From the NCBI GenBank assembly GCA_005281725.1, contig SSBO01000009.1:7936303-8000302 (forward strand): a stretch of DNA of 64,000 nt. Reading direction: 5' to 3'. The translations under genes were made by a program, and so were the position numbers. Of this stretch, positions 1 through 14,000 are shown piece by piece. How positions within the stretch are numbered: position 1 is the first letter of the stretch; the number at the start of each line of letters is the position of its first letter. This stretch comes from Wuchereria bancrofti. Its lineage: Eukaryota > Nematoda > Chromadorea > Rhabditida > Onchocercidae. The notes beneath the pieces were generated by a model. The model saw nothing but the letters and a program-made list of their open reading frames with translations, was not told the DNA's origin and did not search any database.

Positions 1-1812
1 TTATAGATGCCTTTGCTTCCCATCTGCATTGGCTGGCCTACTTTTACGATATTTCGATAGCTCATGCCAACCATATCCATATACTTTCCTGAATTATTTT
101 TTCAGTTTCTATCCCGCATCGAGCAGGTAAACATTTCCACTTTCTACTTGACTTCATTTGTTTTCTTTTTTTTTTTACTTTCACGTTCTACTTTTTCAGC
201 TGAATTTTCTCTTTCTTTGCTACGAATAATTTATTTTTGTTTAAAATATTTTCATATGAATTCAGATCAGTATCGGAAGGTTATAAGTTCTGGTAATGAG
301 TCGGAGTTTCAACGTTTTAACTATGCTGATTGTATATTAATATTTCATCATCAGTTTCGAGAGAAAAATTAATTGGATGTGATAGTCTCGTAAGCTGTCA
401 GCGATAAATAATTATCCTCTTGTATTAAATGAATGTTGAGTAACGTGTCAATAATGTAATTTTAATAATTAATGAGAATATTACGCAAGTGTTATTTCTG
501 TTAAAGTGTCAACCAGCACAAGCTAATCGGCGCATTAAGACATGCACTAAAAGTATTAGATGAAGCGCAAGATGATGGCAAACTATCAGTGAATGTTGAT
601 GCAAATGGAATGATCAACTTTGTGGCTAAGACAGTCAAAAAATCAATGCTTTCAAATTCTGCTAAGAAAGAAAATTTGGAGCGGGTAGGAATGGTTGTGT
701 TAGAATAAATAATTTTTAAAGAGAAAGAGGAAGCTTTACTGTTGTGTTATATTTCCATAGATATAATATAAAGCTTGAATATTTAATGTTACTACTTTTA
801 TGTGTTATTTTCAGGAAGATTAAATTCCTGCGAATATTTTATAAAGAATGAAAAAAAATGAGTCATAAAGCCATTTTTCCTATTTTGGGACATAGGCTGT
901 TGTAATTATTTCAAAACTAATTGTTGTGTAGTGGATAAAATAGTTTTTGAGTAGTTATATATAAGACAAGTAACCAATCAAGAATAATTAGATGTTGTTT
1001 TCGCTGGTTACAATGTAATTTTAGACTTATCCTCCGCAATTCTTTCTAATCAGTTGCTTGCTAGATTGGACTATCAATAATGCCGAAGGTAATTTAAGTG
1101 TAGCTTGTGTAGGAGCACTCGCATACACTTCACCAGAGGAATTTAGCCACAACAACAAAGCATATTCTCATCTACTCAAGCTGACCACCCGATGTATCAA
1201 TGTAATATTTGCAAAAATTTATTTAGCTGTTGACTTTTTTTTTTAAGAATACGAGATAATACCTGTAATTATTTTGTTTACTTCAAGCATTTTCAAATAT
1301 GCAGAAATTTCATCTATTTCTTTATTCTTCTTTTCAAATTATTTCTTTCTTTTTTGGTTATTTCATCTATATAATGTGGAAATATTACTGTTTTGGTCCG
1401 TAAAGTGGTACTGATTCAAACTTTAATCATTTCATTGTCAAAAAGCTGACCTTGTTTATTTAATTTATTTTTGGAATAAGGATTGTCTTAATAATTTAGT
1501 TAATAATATTCATAATTCCTTGCAATATAAGCCAATTTTTTCGAGAAGTTTCGACTTTTTCAAACATTCCTGACTTCTTACAGGTATTATTTACACTTGA
1601 ACTTGATAAACTGATACCAATAATTCGACGATTTGAAAGACGGCTTAAGCATATGGAAAGAAATGAAGGCGATTACATGGATGATGCCAAAAGTAATTCT
1701 TTAAGAAAAATTTTCCTTTCCCGTTGAATGTTTCATTGTGGCAGAAGGAAATATCTGTGAGTCTATAGGACGAATACAATGTGAATTACAGAGATTTAAT
1801 GAATTCTATTAG
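1..1812 (+). CDS. 3' end of an unrecognised multi-exon protein gene (5' end outside window)
   Basis: I do not recognise this protein. Six exons join with consistent phase: 1-126, 266-292, 507-698, 1054-1201, 1584-1692 and 1745-1812, stopping at TAG. The reading gives about 220 residues: a first exon rich in aromatic and hydrophobic residues (FPSALAGLLLRYFDSS), a helical stretch (HKLIGALRHALKVLDEAQ), a small-residue segment (ACVGALAYTSPEEF) and a basic helix (IIRRFERRLKHMER) near the end. The helical character would suit an alpha-solenoid or scaffold protein, but that is only an impression. A polyadenylation hexamer follows 45 bases after the stop and supports this end. The weakest junction is the third donor at 698; using the GT at 685 instead and splicing to 815 would end the protein at once (stop 821-823) and orphan the later exons. 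Confidence 0.6.
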
Positions 1813-1856
1813 CGAAGTCTGAACCATTCCATAAATATGGTAATTCAGCATATATG

Positions 1857-1862
1857 AATAAA
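1857..1862 (+). other. Polyadenylation signal AATAAA
   Basis: A canonical AATAAA lies 45 bases after the proposed stop of the first gene, a normal distance for a nematode 3' UTR. It supports the last exon at 1745-1812. Confidence 0.55.
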
Positions 1863-3668
1863 CCTTTTACTAATGAAATCATTAGCATAGAGTTGAGATT
1901 AGCACAGAGTTGAGTTTGAAATTTTTATTTCAAGGCTTCAATTAACAACCCGGATGTTCAGCTGATTAGGCATAATTGGTCTGTATCCAGACTCCAATAG
2001 TCTTTGTAGGCAGTCCAGGCTGATCATAAAAAAACTTCTCTTCGTCTTATAGAAAAACTGAGCAATTTGTTTATTCATATCCATGTCCCTTTGTTATTGT
2101 GCTATGTATTGGTCTTAATTAGTTTCTTCCTAATAACTAATCAATAAATCGAGCTTATCGCTGACAATGAATGTCTTTTCAGGTTAAAATTATTTGCCAA
2201 TAAAGCTCCTCTAGTGAATTATGAAACATCGGTTGTTCATAAAAGTTGTATCGAGTTAAAATTCATTGTTTTGTGAATAATTTTTTTTTTTGTGAAATAT
2301 ATAAAAAAGCTGAAAGATTAACAATTTGAGACACTTTTATTGTTATGGTAATTTTTGAATTGTATTGTTTGTTTAATTTATTTGTTGTTTTATGATCTGT
2401 TTGTTTGTCATCTATCGATGATTTCACTAACTTGTTCCTTTATCTACTTTTTCTTCATTTGTCATTCAGTTTTAGAAAGCCTTTACTTGTAAAATATTTT
2501 AGTCATGTTTTAATGTCATCCAGAACATGGGAATGGTATGGGAATGGCTTTACTCTGTATATGATCTCACCTCTGTTTGTTGTTAATAATAACGCAGCAG
2601 TATTCAGTTTTGTCAATCTGTGCTATAGTATTAAAAGTTTCTAAATGTTTTTGAGAGCATAACTGATTCTCCGATTAAGATAATGTCTCATGAAAATGTG
2701 AAAGATTTGATAATGTCTCGACATATTCATGAGACAATGACAACTAATGGAAAATCGGTTTTCTTAGCCGCCAAAACATTCATTTTTCTCCAGAAATCAC
2801 TTTTTTCCGGTTGCAAATTTGATATGATATCTGTCCTGTACAGTTGAATTACACTTATATGTAAATTCGGTGCTATTGCTTAAGCCAATAACATTCAAAG
2901 CTAAGCTTAAGATCAAGAACTGACGAATATCAAAAAAATGAACAAGCATATCGAGATTAATAACATCAGCGATACCACTTTCTTTTTGAGTGAAATTCCT
3001 AATTGAAGCAATGAAGGTCCTTCAAAAATTGATCCGACTGAGATATTTTAATAGTTTAACAAATATTTGAATCAATTGATAATGAATGTCCTAATTTGAG
3101 AAACTAGTTGATAAAATTATCTTTTAGCATTGTATTACATTGTTAAGAAATGTTGAATATTCATCAACCTGAACAGTAGGGACGTAGCCAATTTTTCTCG
3201 AAATCTTCTGTGATAGCATTGAAATTATCAGTGGTAATTTGTGTTAATGATATACCAATTTTAGCCATCTGGAAAAAGAAACATATTGTAATAAGTTAGC
3301 CGATAGCGGATTGCAATTAATTTAATCAGTACAGAATGAAATTACTAAGTGACAAATCATCAAAGCAAAAAATTAATTAAAAGCTTGCAACTGTGTGGAA
3401 TAATTGATTTTGTCCACAAAACATTTTCAGCTTCTTTTTATTCACAAATTTATGCTGAAAAAAATCAAAAATGATTAGCAGAAATTTTGAATAATTCATT
3501 TATGATACATACAATAGTAATTTTTTTGAACATTTGGATGAAAAAACTTTAAATTGAAATAACATTCAAATTTAGGCACAGAAAGAGATTATAAAAGCTG
3601 TCAGAGATGATATAATAAGTCATTTTAAAATTATATAAGTAAGATACAAACAAGAATTAATTTCGGAA
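1863..3668. other. Intergenic, no gene seen
   Basis: AT-rich sequence between the end of the first gene and the start codon of the TTBK-like kinase. The open frame at 2405-2644 has no coding look (hydrophobic, low-complexity composition) and no partner exons. The kinase promoter should lie in the last few hundred bases, but no recognisable element is visible. Confidence 0.6.
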
Positions 3669-5302
3669 ATGGCACAACAACTAGTGCAGCTTAATCCCGG
3701 TGATCAGGTTGACCGTTGGCATATCGATAAAAAACTCGGTGAGGGTGGCTTCGGAGCCGTTTATTTGGTATGCGCTAGCGTTCAAACAGTTGAAGTTGAA
3801 CCGAAAAAATCAAAAACCTAAAAATATTATTGCAGTCGATTAAATCTTTGAAAAAAAAAAACATTTATTTTAAAATCTATCTAAAAAACTTTTTTTTTTA
3901 CTGCAGGTATCAGATCCAACCGGAAAATATGCATTAAAAGTTGAAGGTGTCAATGAACAGATTCAGGCATTTCTTCAAAATTTTCACTGTTTTATGATAG
4001 ATATTAAACTCGAAGTATCTCCCACAATTAATCAAAAGTTTAACTTTACTCAGGTAGACATTTTTCAGGTGCTCAAAATGGAAGTATATGTACTTACTGA
4101 GCTGAATAAACGTAACAATCGGCATTTTTGCAAAATTGAAGATAAAGGACGTTTTGGATCATTTAATTATGTCGTTATGACTTTGGTCGGCAAAAGTTTG
4201 CAGGTAGTGTCAATAAAAGAGTAATAAAAATAATAAGACTGGAAAAGAATTGGAAATTACTTTGATGCATATGAATATCTAAAGTGTGGGAAAGGTAATA
4301 AATAAAGTATAGAATTTGAAGCATCGGAAATTTTACAAAATTTAGGACCTTCGAAAAGCAGGTCCAGGGCAACATCTTTCAATGGGTACAGCACTTGGTG
4401 CGGGAATTCAAGCGCTGGAAGCACTGGAAGATCTTCATGCAATTGGTTATCTTCACAGGTTCGTTCAATAAGAAGTCATTTCCTGTCTAAAATTTCAACA
4501 ACCACATCCTTCCTACTTCAATTTCAACAAAATTCCGTGATAAATTCTTGGAGTTCTGTGATGAAATGCTCATATCTAAATTATTATGTAATTAAAATAT
4601 AATTCAAGGGATGTAAAACCTGGAAACTATACAATTGGTCGCCCAGAATTGAATGAATTACGCAAAATTTATGTACTCGATTTCGGAATGTGTCGAAAAT
4701 TCACGAATGCTCAGGCAATTAATATTTTGTGAATGTGGTCATATGATGACAAGTTTACTTGCTCAATTAAACAGAAAATTTTAATTTTTATCTTGAAGCA
4801 ATCAATTTATTATATTTTATAGAATGTTATCCGTAAGCCAAGAGCGGCAGCCGGTTTCCGTGGTACAGTACGTTATGCGCCTATATCATGCCATCTTCAA
4901 CGTGAATTATGCCGTAAGGATGATGTTGAAACATGGATTTACATGCAAGTGGAGCTTACCACCGGAAATTTACCGTGGAAAAATGTCGCTGATATGAATC
5001 AAGTTTGATTTCTTGTCTCTCTTGGAATGGAGAATTACATTTCTTTCTTTCCGTATCTGATCAACTTATCATTTCAGGTTGGCGAATACAAGAAGCGATG
5101 TCGCTTTGAACCAGCAATAAATGAGTTATTAGGTGGTTGTGCTCCAGAACTCAGACAAATTTTGCAAATTGTTGATGCGCTTAAATACTACGATCAACCA
5201 CCATATCAACAAATTTATCAATTGATGCGTCAGTCCTTTATAACAATGGGATGCCAAGAATTCCCATACGATTGGGAGAAACCCGGTGGCGGTGTGTTTT
5301 GA
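3669..5302 (+). CDS. Tau-tubulin-kinase-like Ser/Thr protein kinase (CK1 group), first of two
   Basis: Protein kinase of the nematode-expanded TTBK-like branch of the CK1 group; it should transfer phosphate from ATP to Ser/Thr. Seven exons (3669-3767, 3907-3966, 4069-4203, 4346-4458, 4609-4714, 4823-5002, 5078-5302) give about 305 residues, essentially only a catalytic domain. Visible in order: glycine loop GEGGFGAVY, catalytic Lys in ALKVE, the family motif HFCKIEDKGRFGSFNYVVMT, catalytic loop HRDVKPGNY, DFGMCR, activation segment GFRGTVRYAP and C-terminal EFPYDWEKP. All catalytic residues are present, so it should be active. The start is the first ATG, 14 codons before the WHIDKKLGEGG strand. 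Two introns (3967-4068 and 4715-4822) begin with GC rather than GT. In C. elegans many such short kinases are sperm-expressed; that is family knowledge, not seen here. It is convergent with a paralogue at 6489-9258. Confidence 0.92.
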
Positions 5303-6488
5303 ACTAGGCATGTTAATTGGTGTGATAATGACATATGTCATAAATACAGGTGCAAAGTCTCTACTTAATCCTTAATTTAATGGAAAGGTACTTCACAAAA
5401 ATATTTACTGCTACTTACGAATGATCAACTCGTATATTTATACTATGCTAACTCGTAAAAGTGATAAAACAATTGTCAATACTGCATAAAATTTCACTAA
5501 ACCTCTTATCAGACAAGAAATCAAAAGGAAACTAAACAATTGACTTTACAGGTATGTTACTTAACTCACATATATCTTCTTGTAGTCTAAATCAGTCACT
5601 AAGTTTTTTCAAATTATGAAAGTTATTTTTTTTTCGGGAGTCATAGTTTTAAGTTTTGGAGACATTTAATGATGTTAACAAATTAAGAGCTGTTGGAATG
5701 ATTGCTTATTCAGCAATTCCAAACTCAATCGAAATAATCACATATCATCAGGATAATCTATGACAGCTTCAGGTAACTACGACATTAGGACAACTCCATG
5801 ACAGCTTTAGTTAAGTATATTAAATCGGAATAAGCAATCATGAACTATGTTTCATTTAAATTTAGCAGAGATCAATGTTTCTTATTCCTTTTATGCAATC
5901 TCGATTTCTTTTTCTCAATAATTTCAAAAGAAAAGAGAAATTTTTAATACTCTCGAAATTTTCGTGATTATAGAATACGAATGTTGCGAAAGCATAATAA
6001 ATTAACAGATGATAATAGCATCAAAAAAGATATCAAAATCCGGTTTCATTACTTTCAAAGTCTGCTGGCGTGAAAAGATCCTCGCTGACTACTTCTGAGG
6101 TTGCCGCTGAAGCTATTCCATTCCTTGAACTTTTTGACTCGCTGATTCTACAATTAGATTTTAATGTAACAATTGCAGTTGGTAGTAATTTAACCTTTTA
6201 ATAAGTCAAAAGCGATCGGAACTTTAACGAAGTAATGTGATGAATAATACGGATGAAAAATAGTCGAACCTATGCAAAGAATTCTATTCAATCAAAATTA
6301 TGCTGCTAGTTCATTTAGACATTTATTTTTAAACCATGCATTATGCGAGCCAATAACTCTCAGCTAATGATTTGAAATGATTCAGATCATCTATTCTAAA
6401 ATCAGTTAAGAGATATCACCTAATAAGCTGTAAGCCATATCAACATCAAGCTCTATAATAGAAATCGAAAAGGAATATTTTTGGAAAT
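5303..6488. other. Convergent intergenic region (two 3' UTRs)
   Basis: Holds the 3' ends of both kinases. A minus-strand AATAAA (6322-6327) lies about 160 bases past the stop of the second kinase and may be its polyadenylation signal. No further gene is seen. Confidence 0.5.
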
Positions 6489-9258
6489 TTAGAGATTTTT
6501 TGAAACGTACATATCGACTGATGATGGTTTATAGTGACGTATTCGTGACAGCGATCGGCTTACATATGTTAAACCTTTCTTGATTGAATTCGCAGTAGTA
6601 GTTTTAGGTTCTTCCCAGTCATACGGGTCGCTGAATCTGATAAGATAATCATGCAACCTTAGATATGTCACAATACATATTCTTTTTTGGTTCGAGTAAA
6701 AAAAGTGATATTTTGAAATTTTCAAATTAAATTTGTGCGTTTTCTCTATTTTCCATATCAAAAAATTTAAAATTTACATTTTTTCATATTGTTTCAAATC
6801 TAGAATAATTAAAAATAGCCGTAAGCTTTTAATAAAATCTCTATTACAAAATCAAACTCTGAAGATTGTTCTGCCTAATGTATACATAGTGAATTATATA
6901 CATTTTTTTGTTTGTTTGTTTTAAAATTTGACAATTACAGAAAGGCTAGGGAAGATTTACTTGTAATTACAGTTTTGCATCACTTTGTACAATCTTTCAT
7001 AAATGTAAGAATAATTGGGACGCGTGTAATAATCCAACGTTCGAAGGTGTGTTGTAATCTTAACGTTAAATTAGGAGTTTAAAATTTGGAGTGTGAACTT
7101 TTAAAGATACAATGATTTCTAAAACTTAAACAAAATAGTTAATGAAATTTGTAGTGAAAAAAAATTATTTGAACAAATGAGAAGGAAAGTAATAAGCTAT
7201 AATTGCTCACTATCCAATCGAATTTTTAAAATTAACCTAACAAACTCTTCATAAAAAACAAAAACCAACATCAAGAAGTTCTTTGGGACTATTACTGCAC
7301 AGTGTCGTGTCGAGAGTCTGAAATTTTGCCTTACCAATTTCATCTTTACCACTGAAATTTGAGGTTAACTATCATTCATGCTGAATGATTAGCTGAAAAC
7401 AAATTCAAATTTTGAAAATTTGAAAGAAAGGATTAAGTTCGAGAAATACCGAATATTATCCCACGGTAACGGACCTCGCATTTCCACCAAAACATACACC
7501 ATCGACCATAGATCATCTGGTCGGCCTTGTTCGTTACGTGTATGGGTGTTAGCCGAGCAATATCTTATCGTACCACTGTAATCTTGTCTTTTTAATTTCA
7601 AAAATTTTAAAGACAGGATGAAACGAATGCGAATTCTAATCTTTTTGTCCTATCTTCAATCAATCTAACTATTAGCCACTGAACATAAGATTAGAATAAG
7701 CTTTAATTTTCGCGTTCCGCTTTCAGTTAAGAGATTAATGATGAAAGATATTCATTTTTATTCTTTCATTTAAAATTTACAATTTCTTCATAAATATTAA
7801 GCAGATAAGCATTATTAAAAATGTGTCATTTATGACGAAAAATTATTTTAAATTAAAAACGATATAAACATAAACCGAAACAAAGTATTTGTTCTAGGCT
7901 TTCGTAATTTAACACTGCCATTATTTCGTATTACATATTCTCGTGATAAGCCAAAATCAAGAATATGAATAATATGAATAGCTTGACCTCGTCGACCAAT
8001 AGCAAGATTAGCTGGTTTAACATCTCGATGTATGTAACCAACCTTAATTATTAATTAGTTTTTACTTCCTATTGAAAAGGTATCATATTTCGATTTTCAT
8101 TTTTTTTTTTTGTTTGTTTACGATTTATAATTTTTCTACAAAAAAAAAATGTAAATAACAAACTTCATGCAATTGTTTTAAACCATGTAAAATATTAATT
8201 CCAACTCGAACTTGCGTTGAAACGGTACATATAGGATATTGTTTAAATAATTGATTAAGCGAACGTCCTAGCAGTGTCATCACCATATACGAATATCTGT
8301 AAAAATATTGATCGATTTGTGATTTGTTAGCAATTATTAGAGCATAAAATTAGATCTTTTGAAAATTTCCATGATTGATGTTACTATATCAGAGTAAAAA
8401 TATCAGCAAAAGCAAGCAAAAAATTGTTTAAAATTTTGATAAAATTCGAAAATATGAAAAGAAGGCGAAAAAAATAAGTGAAATTCTAACGTTTCCTTCT
8501 TAGCAGATTGAAATAATTGCACCACATATTTACGACCTTCTAAACGCCTGAGTATCTGCATAGATATCATATCATAATACATCATAATCATATCATAAAT
8601 ACAAATTCTCTTTGTATTATAAAAATTAGAAATCAAAGAGATAATCAGAAATGAGAAAAAATGAACAGTGAGTAATTTTGAAAATCTCTCAAATGTTACT
8701 ATTTCTAGTTATAGACTTATTTGTTTATTAATTTTGATTTAATATTCATTTTTGACTTGCAATCCTTCCAGAATGCTGTTTTACTAATCTAAGCAATTTA
8801 TAATTCGAAAAAAAATTTAATTCTCGTTTTAACTTCATTTTAAATTCCTAATTCATGTTAAACTAGCTCTTTCATTATGCATACCTTAATGCTATTATTG
8901 ATTAATATTTAGAAATCAAATTCAAAACGAAATTCTATTTTATTTAGGAAGAATTACTTGGTATCAGAAATATCGGAGGAACTTTTCAAATATACCTGTA
9001 CTTCCAATTTCAGAACACTACCACCTTCAACAAAATTTGATTCAGCTTTCAGTGCTGCCTGAAATATTTTCCTCATTTTTCTTTTTACTAATATGCAAGT
9101 GAAAATATCAAAAAAATTAGCACTAACTTTAGCAAACGTTTGGATATCTTCCACTTTATAAACCGCACCACATCCACCTTCGCCTAACTTATCGATAATC
9201 CTCCAACGTTTACCAACAATCAATCCTTTTTCCAAATATTGAGGACCTTTAGTGGTTG
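6489..9258 (-). CDS. Tau-tubulin-kinase-like Ser/Thr protein kinase, second of two (first exon not placed)
   Basis: Second TTBK-like/CK1-group kinase. Exons in transcript order: 9258-9128, 9058-8996, 8555-8491, 8296-8164, 8042-7882, 7575-7450, 7351-7270, 7058-6961 and 6636-6489; all phases agree, giving about 334 residues. Motifs: [11 protein letters not shown] glycine loop, catalytic Lys in [52 protein letters not shown], the [14 protein letters not shown] helix and the family C-terminal [10 protein letters not shown] followed by a basic tail of about 35 residues. All catalytic residues are intact. The first listed exon starts mid-codon after a strong acceptor (TTTACAAATTTCAG), so an upstream start exon probably exists; an ATG at 9277 in the same frame is the fallback. 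The junction after LRKPRTNTF (donor at 7882) is my choice among weak options. Confidence 0.88.
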
Positions 9259-9277
9259 CTGAAATTTGTAAATACAA

Positions 9278-11091
9278 ATTATTGTTTCAACACTGATTCT
9301 ACTACAATAAATAGTTAAAATCAAATATGCAAAACGAGTTAGATCTTTTTCATTGTTCATTCATTGTAAATGATATATTGAAATGATGTTAAATACCAAT
9401 ATTTAAATCTTATCATAATAAAATTCATAAATTCGTTTTTTTATTGTTGTCCTTTTTTTGGACAAAAATTTAAATCAAAAAAATTGAAAAATTTTTTCCA
9501 ATCATTTCTTATTTAAATAGACCAAAAGTTCATCAATTCGCGAAGCTTCTCGAAACAATTATCTCAAAAATTGAATTCTTTAAAGATTATTTTGTGGCAT
9601 GAAGTAAAGTTCAGTAAGAAAGCAAACTTGTTGGTTTGTTTTTTAGCATCTGATAAAACACCGGTGATGATAAAAAAAAGAACACAGAATTAATAGCACA
9701 GAAGCGAACTTCACCTCAACCACAAAATTAAAATATGAAACAATAACTGTATTTCACTAAGTTACTTACATTTATACATTTGTATACGTTGATGAAAACT
9801 AGTCTATATTTATGCATTTAGATAAGAATTACTATAAGTACTATTAATTAGATTAGTTTTAAATGAACTAGAATAAATAGAACGATCTTAATAAACTCAG
9901 AGAAGTTTTTGTCCATTTATGAACTCATTCTGTTGTGATTTTATAATATTGAACAATTTTTATGTTTGAAATGATAGCAATAGCTTTGATAAGCTAAATA
10001 GATTAGATAAGAAGTAAAAGAGCTCATGTCAAGTCAGTATTGAATATAGGAAGATTTCAAAAAGGATTAACTCAAGAAATCTTCTAAAACTCACTAATCA
10101 ATAATTAGTTATATAAAATTATATTTAAAATTCTATAGGTTGAACTTAAAAACCAATATATTTATTATACTAAAAATTGTGATAATAAAAAACCCTAAGT
10201 GTATAGAAATTTTATTAATGCAAATTAATCTTATAATACATACACATAAAATATCTTTTTTTTGCAAATTATCATGTTGTATACTAAACAAATACAATTC
10301 CTAATGGAGTATTATAACATTATTATATGCTCTAAGAATTGTATGTGATTTATTATTTATAAAATAATTGGATGCTTCAACTTTTGACAATTAATCATTG
10401 TCTTTCTTAAATCAAATTATATGAATTATCTTTATTATTTTACAACTTTACACTACTAAATTTGAGATTAAAAACAAAAATCGCCTGAATTTTTTCCTTT
10501 TGCATTTACTTTCTTAGATTCAGAATTGATCTGATTTGACATGAGTTGAATAGCAAATAATAAATTAGTAGCAAATAGCAAAAAAGTGGAAAATGCGCTA
10601 ATTATAAATGATCTATTGAATTAGATATTTCAGCATTAAATAGCAAATTTCAGCGATGTATGCAACACTTTATAGTATCATAACATTCCGCCAATTTTTA
10701 TTTAGATATCATATTATCATTAACAAGTGTAGCACTTATGGTACATTCCCGACTGATACGTTTCAAAACGTGATAACACGTAATATGTGATGACAAGTAG
10801 AAAAACTTAATCGAAAAGGAGTTTTCCATCACATCAGAAGTGATGTCAAAAAAGTTAGATAAGTTAATTGTGATAAGTATTGTATAAATTTCATTTAGAA
10901 GTGATCTTAACTTTGACATATCTTTTCCATTCCTCTATTAAGCACAAATAAATTGGAGTAGAATCTTATTTGAAAAGAAAGGGTTATATGAACATTTTGA
11001 ATAAACCATGTAAACAAACCAAGTAAGTAAAAATTAACCTGAAAATCTCATTAAATATATTCATTATGAAAATTAACAGAAAAGATCAAAT
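9278..11091. other. Intergenic, no gene seen
   Basis: AT-rich sequence between the 5' end of the second kinase and the 3' end of the annexin. It may contain the missing first exon of the kinase. The open frame at 10698-10919 (-) shows no coding character or splice partners. Confidence 0.5.
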
Positions 11092-14000
11092 CTAAGAATT
11101 TTGTTGCTGCTCTGAGAGAAGTGAAGTGAGTAACTGATAATATTCACCGCGACATATTTTTCGGATATCAAAAATGAGTGGATGATTGTAGTGCTGCATG
11201 TATTCATAGCAAATATTCGATAAATCAATCTATAAATTATATTGTTTATCACATTCTTCAAGAAAAAAAAAGAAAAAGTGAAACATTAACTTGTGTTTTG
11301 AAAATTTATGACAAATAATAGAGATATGATAAGATCAGGGATCTTCCATGTGAACTTTATTAAATTATTACATGCTTAAATGGATAGACTATCATCCATT
11401 CAAAGAATGCTAAATGATTTATCTGTTATATATCTGAAACTTTAATAATTGCTACTGCTCATTACAAATTAATGGAATATTTATTGCGGAAGAGATATGA
11501 AATTGGTATGAAGTGAATATTTTTGAAATAAAATTAAGGAATGTAAGAAAAGTTAACCTCACTCCTACTTACAATGATCCTTATAATAGTTTTATAATCG
11601 GGTTTTGAACTGCACAATGCATCGTGTAATTTCTCCGCAAAATACCACTGTGTGTTACGAGAGATTTTCACTGAAGAATGGGAGCAAATTAAATTAATAG
11701 AATTATTGATTAGTGATAAGAATTTCACATAAATGATATAAAAGAATGAAATTGTAAAAGAATTAAATTGTTTGTTAAGTGACCATCATTCTATCTTGAG
11801 AGTTGCATTTCTTCATTTTAATCCTTTGAAATTTCATCCCTACCAATAGTAAGCAACATATTTTTGGTGTCATTTGGAATATTTCCGTTATAAATAATTT
11901 GCGTTTCGACGAAATGTCCATTGCCACCAAGTTTAGCATCTATGGTATCGATGACCATAGCAATATGACTCCAAGGATGACCGATAAAAAGTTTTTCAAA
12001 TAGCGCCACATTATGGCTTATTTTTTCGATTCCATTTGAATCCTATATTAAGAAAGCTAAGGCTAAAATTGAATAATGGATGAGAAATTATAATGATCCA
12101 ACTAATCCTATCCCATTCCTCAAAAGACAGAATTTTACTTAGCCAAGATAAACAATATAGATTATCTTTTGCTTCTACACAATAGTTTTGTAACTATACA
12201 AAAAATTTGAATTATTGATTAGATAAATTGACAAATTGTTAGTTAAATAAACGAACAATCAATAAGTGAATAATATAAACAATTATTTGTGACTACTTGC
12301 AATACAATTATCAATTGTAAGCTGTGATTAATCATTGATAATTGTACTGCAATGATTGTAAATAATTTTTCATCTAATTACTTGTCAAATTCATTATTTT
12401 ATCAATTTTATTTATGAAATTGAAGATTAAAAAATCCTTTTAAATAATTCAATGCTTACATTTAATAATTACCTTTACGATAAGATTGACGTATTCTTCT
12501 ATCAACGTATCAGCTTCATTGATTTGCTCATTACGAGGCTTACAGAGCAATAATTGAAGCATTACACCAAACATTCCTTCTACCTGTAAATACCTCAGAT
12601 AATAGAAGTTATTTAAGGTAAAAAAAGGTAGAAGTTATAATGGATGCTAAGTTATAATGGATCTGAAGAAGAAATCTTCAGAAAAACATGTCTTTGCTTA
12701 TTCGGCTTATACAAATATGTGAAGAATGACCACCTTAATCAGTATATCTTGTTCGAGAGTACTGCAAAATGCTGTTCGATATGCATTCTTGATCGCTTTC
12801 ATTTGCTACAAGTTAAAAAATAAAAAGAAGAACAAATTATAATTTAATTTGAGAAATAGGAAGAGTATTAATAACGCACTTCAAAAAGCAAATTTAATGG
12901 TTTTTCTTAATTTTGAATTAAATAAGTTGAATTATGAAAAAGTTAATTTTCATCACTCTTTTTTCAATTCCCCATTTTTTCTGGTAGATTCTTAGTAACC
13001 TGAAAAAATAGGTCAGCCTAAAAGACATGAATGATGCCTCAGAAATTTCATAAAATGCATTTAAAATTTCTGAAGCATATCTTAATACAAACTATTAATA
13101 AATGCAAGTACATACCGTTGTTGTTCGTGTACATGCAATTTCTACTGCAATAGCACGACTCAATTTATTATTCTAGAATTTAAAAATTATGTCACTTTTA
13201 CTTTATTTCAAAAAAAAAAAAAACAGAGATATAATATCATTAGTTAGAAAAAAGTGAAAAATTGATAAAATTATGATTTTTTCCTTCCATACACAAAGTG
13301 ATTGATGAAGTAAATTGGCCAAGTAGACATGAGTAGGAATAAACAGAGCTAAAATAGTGTCCAAAAAAAATCCACCAAGTTCATTTTTTAAATCATCCGT
13401 TAACATCTGAAATGTACATATTTTTTTATCATATTTAAAGGCTAATTAAAATTCATTGACACTAATCACTAAGAAGAAAAAAGATAACAAATACCTCTAA
13501 AGATTTAAGGAACAAACTAATCGAATTTCGCAATAAGAAGATGGATTTCAAGTTTAAAATTTAAAAGGACATAAAATTTTATCATTTTTGATCAGTGTAA
13601 CCCTGCGAAATGGCCGAATTGTTCTGGAGCAATTATGTTGAACATATTTCAACTTATCACTAACTTATGACAATTGTAAATACTAAATAAGTAAATGGAC
13701 GATATAATAAAGAAGAACTTATCAAACTTAAAATTTCTAATAAATATTTGACATTAAATTAAATTAGCACATTAGCACGTGTAAATACATACCTTGGAAT
13801 ATAAAAATTCATATGCATTCATAATCTGTTGGCGTTGAAAATTGTTATGACCCACAGTGACCTCAATGATTACTTTCTCGTTCGTATCTAGGATGTAAAG
13901 TTTTTTTTTTCTTTCTTTAGTTCAAGATTACCATAGAAAATTGTAGGTGTAAAATTTATAAAACTAAGCACATTAATATTTTGAAATAAACATGTGGTTA

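Noticed and set aside
685..823. Alternative end of the first gene (donor at 685 spliced to 815, stop at once)
   Set aside because: It leaves the phase-consistent downstream exons up to 1812 without a gene, while the longer model ends just before a polyadenylation signal.
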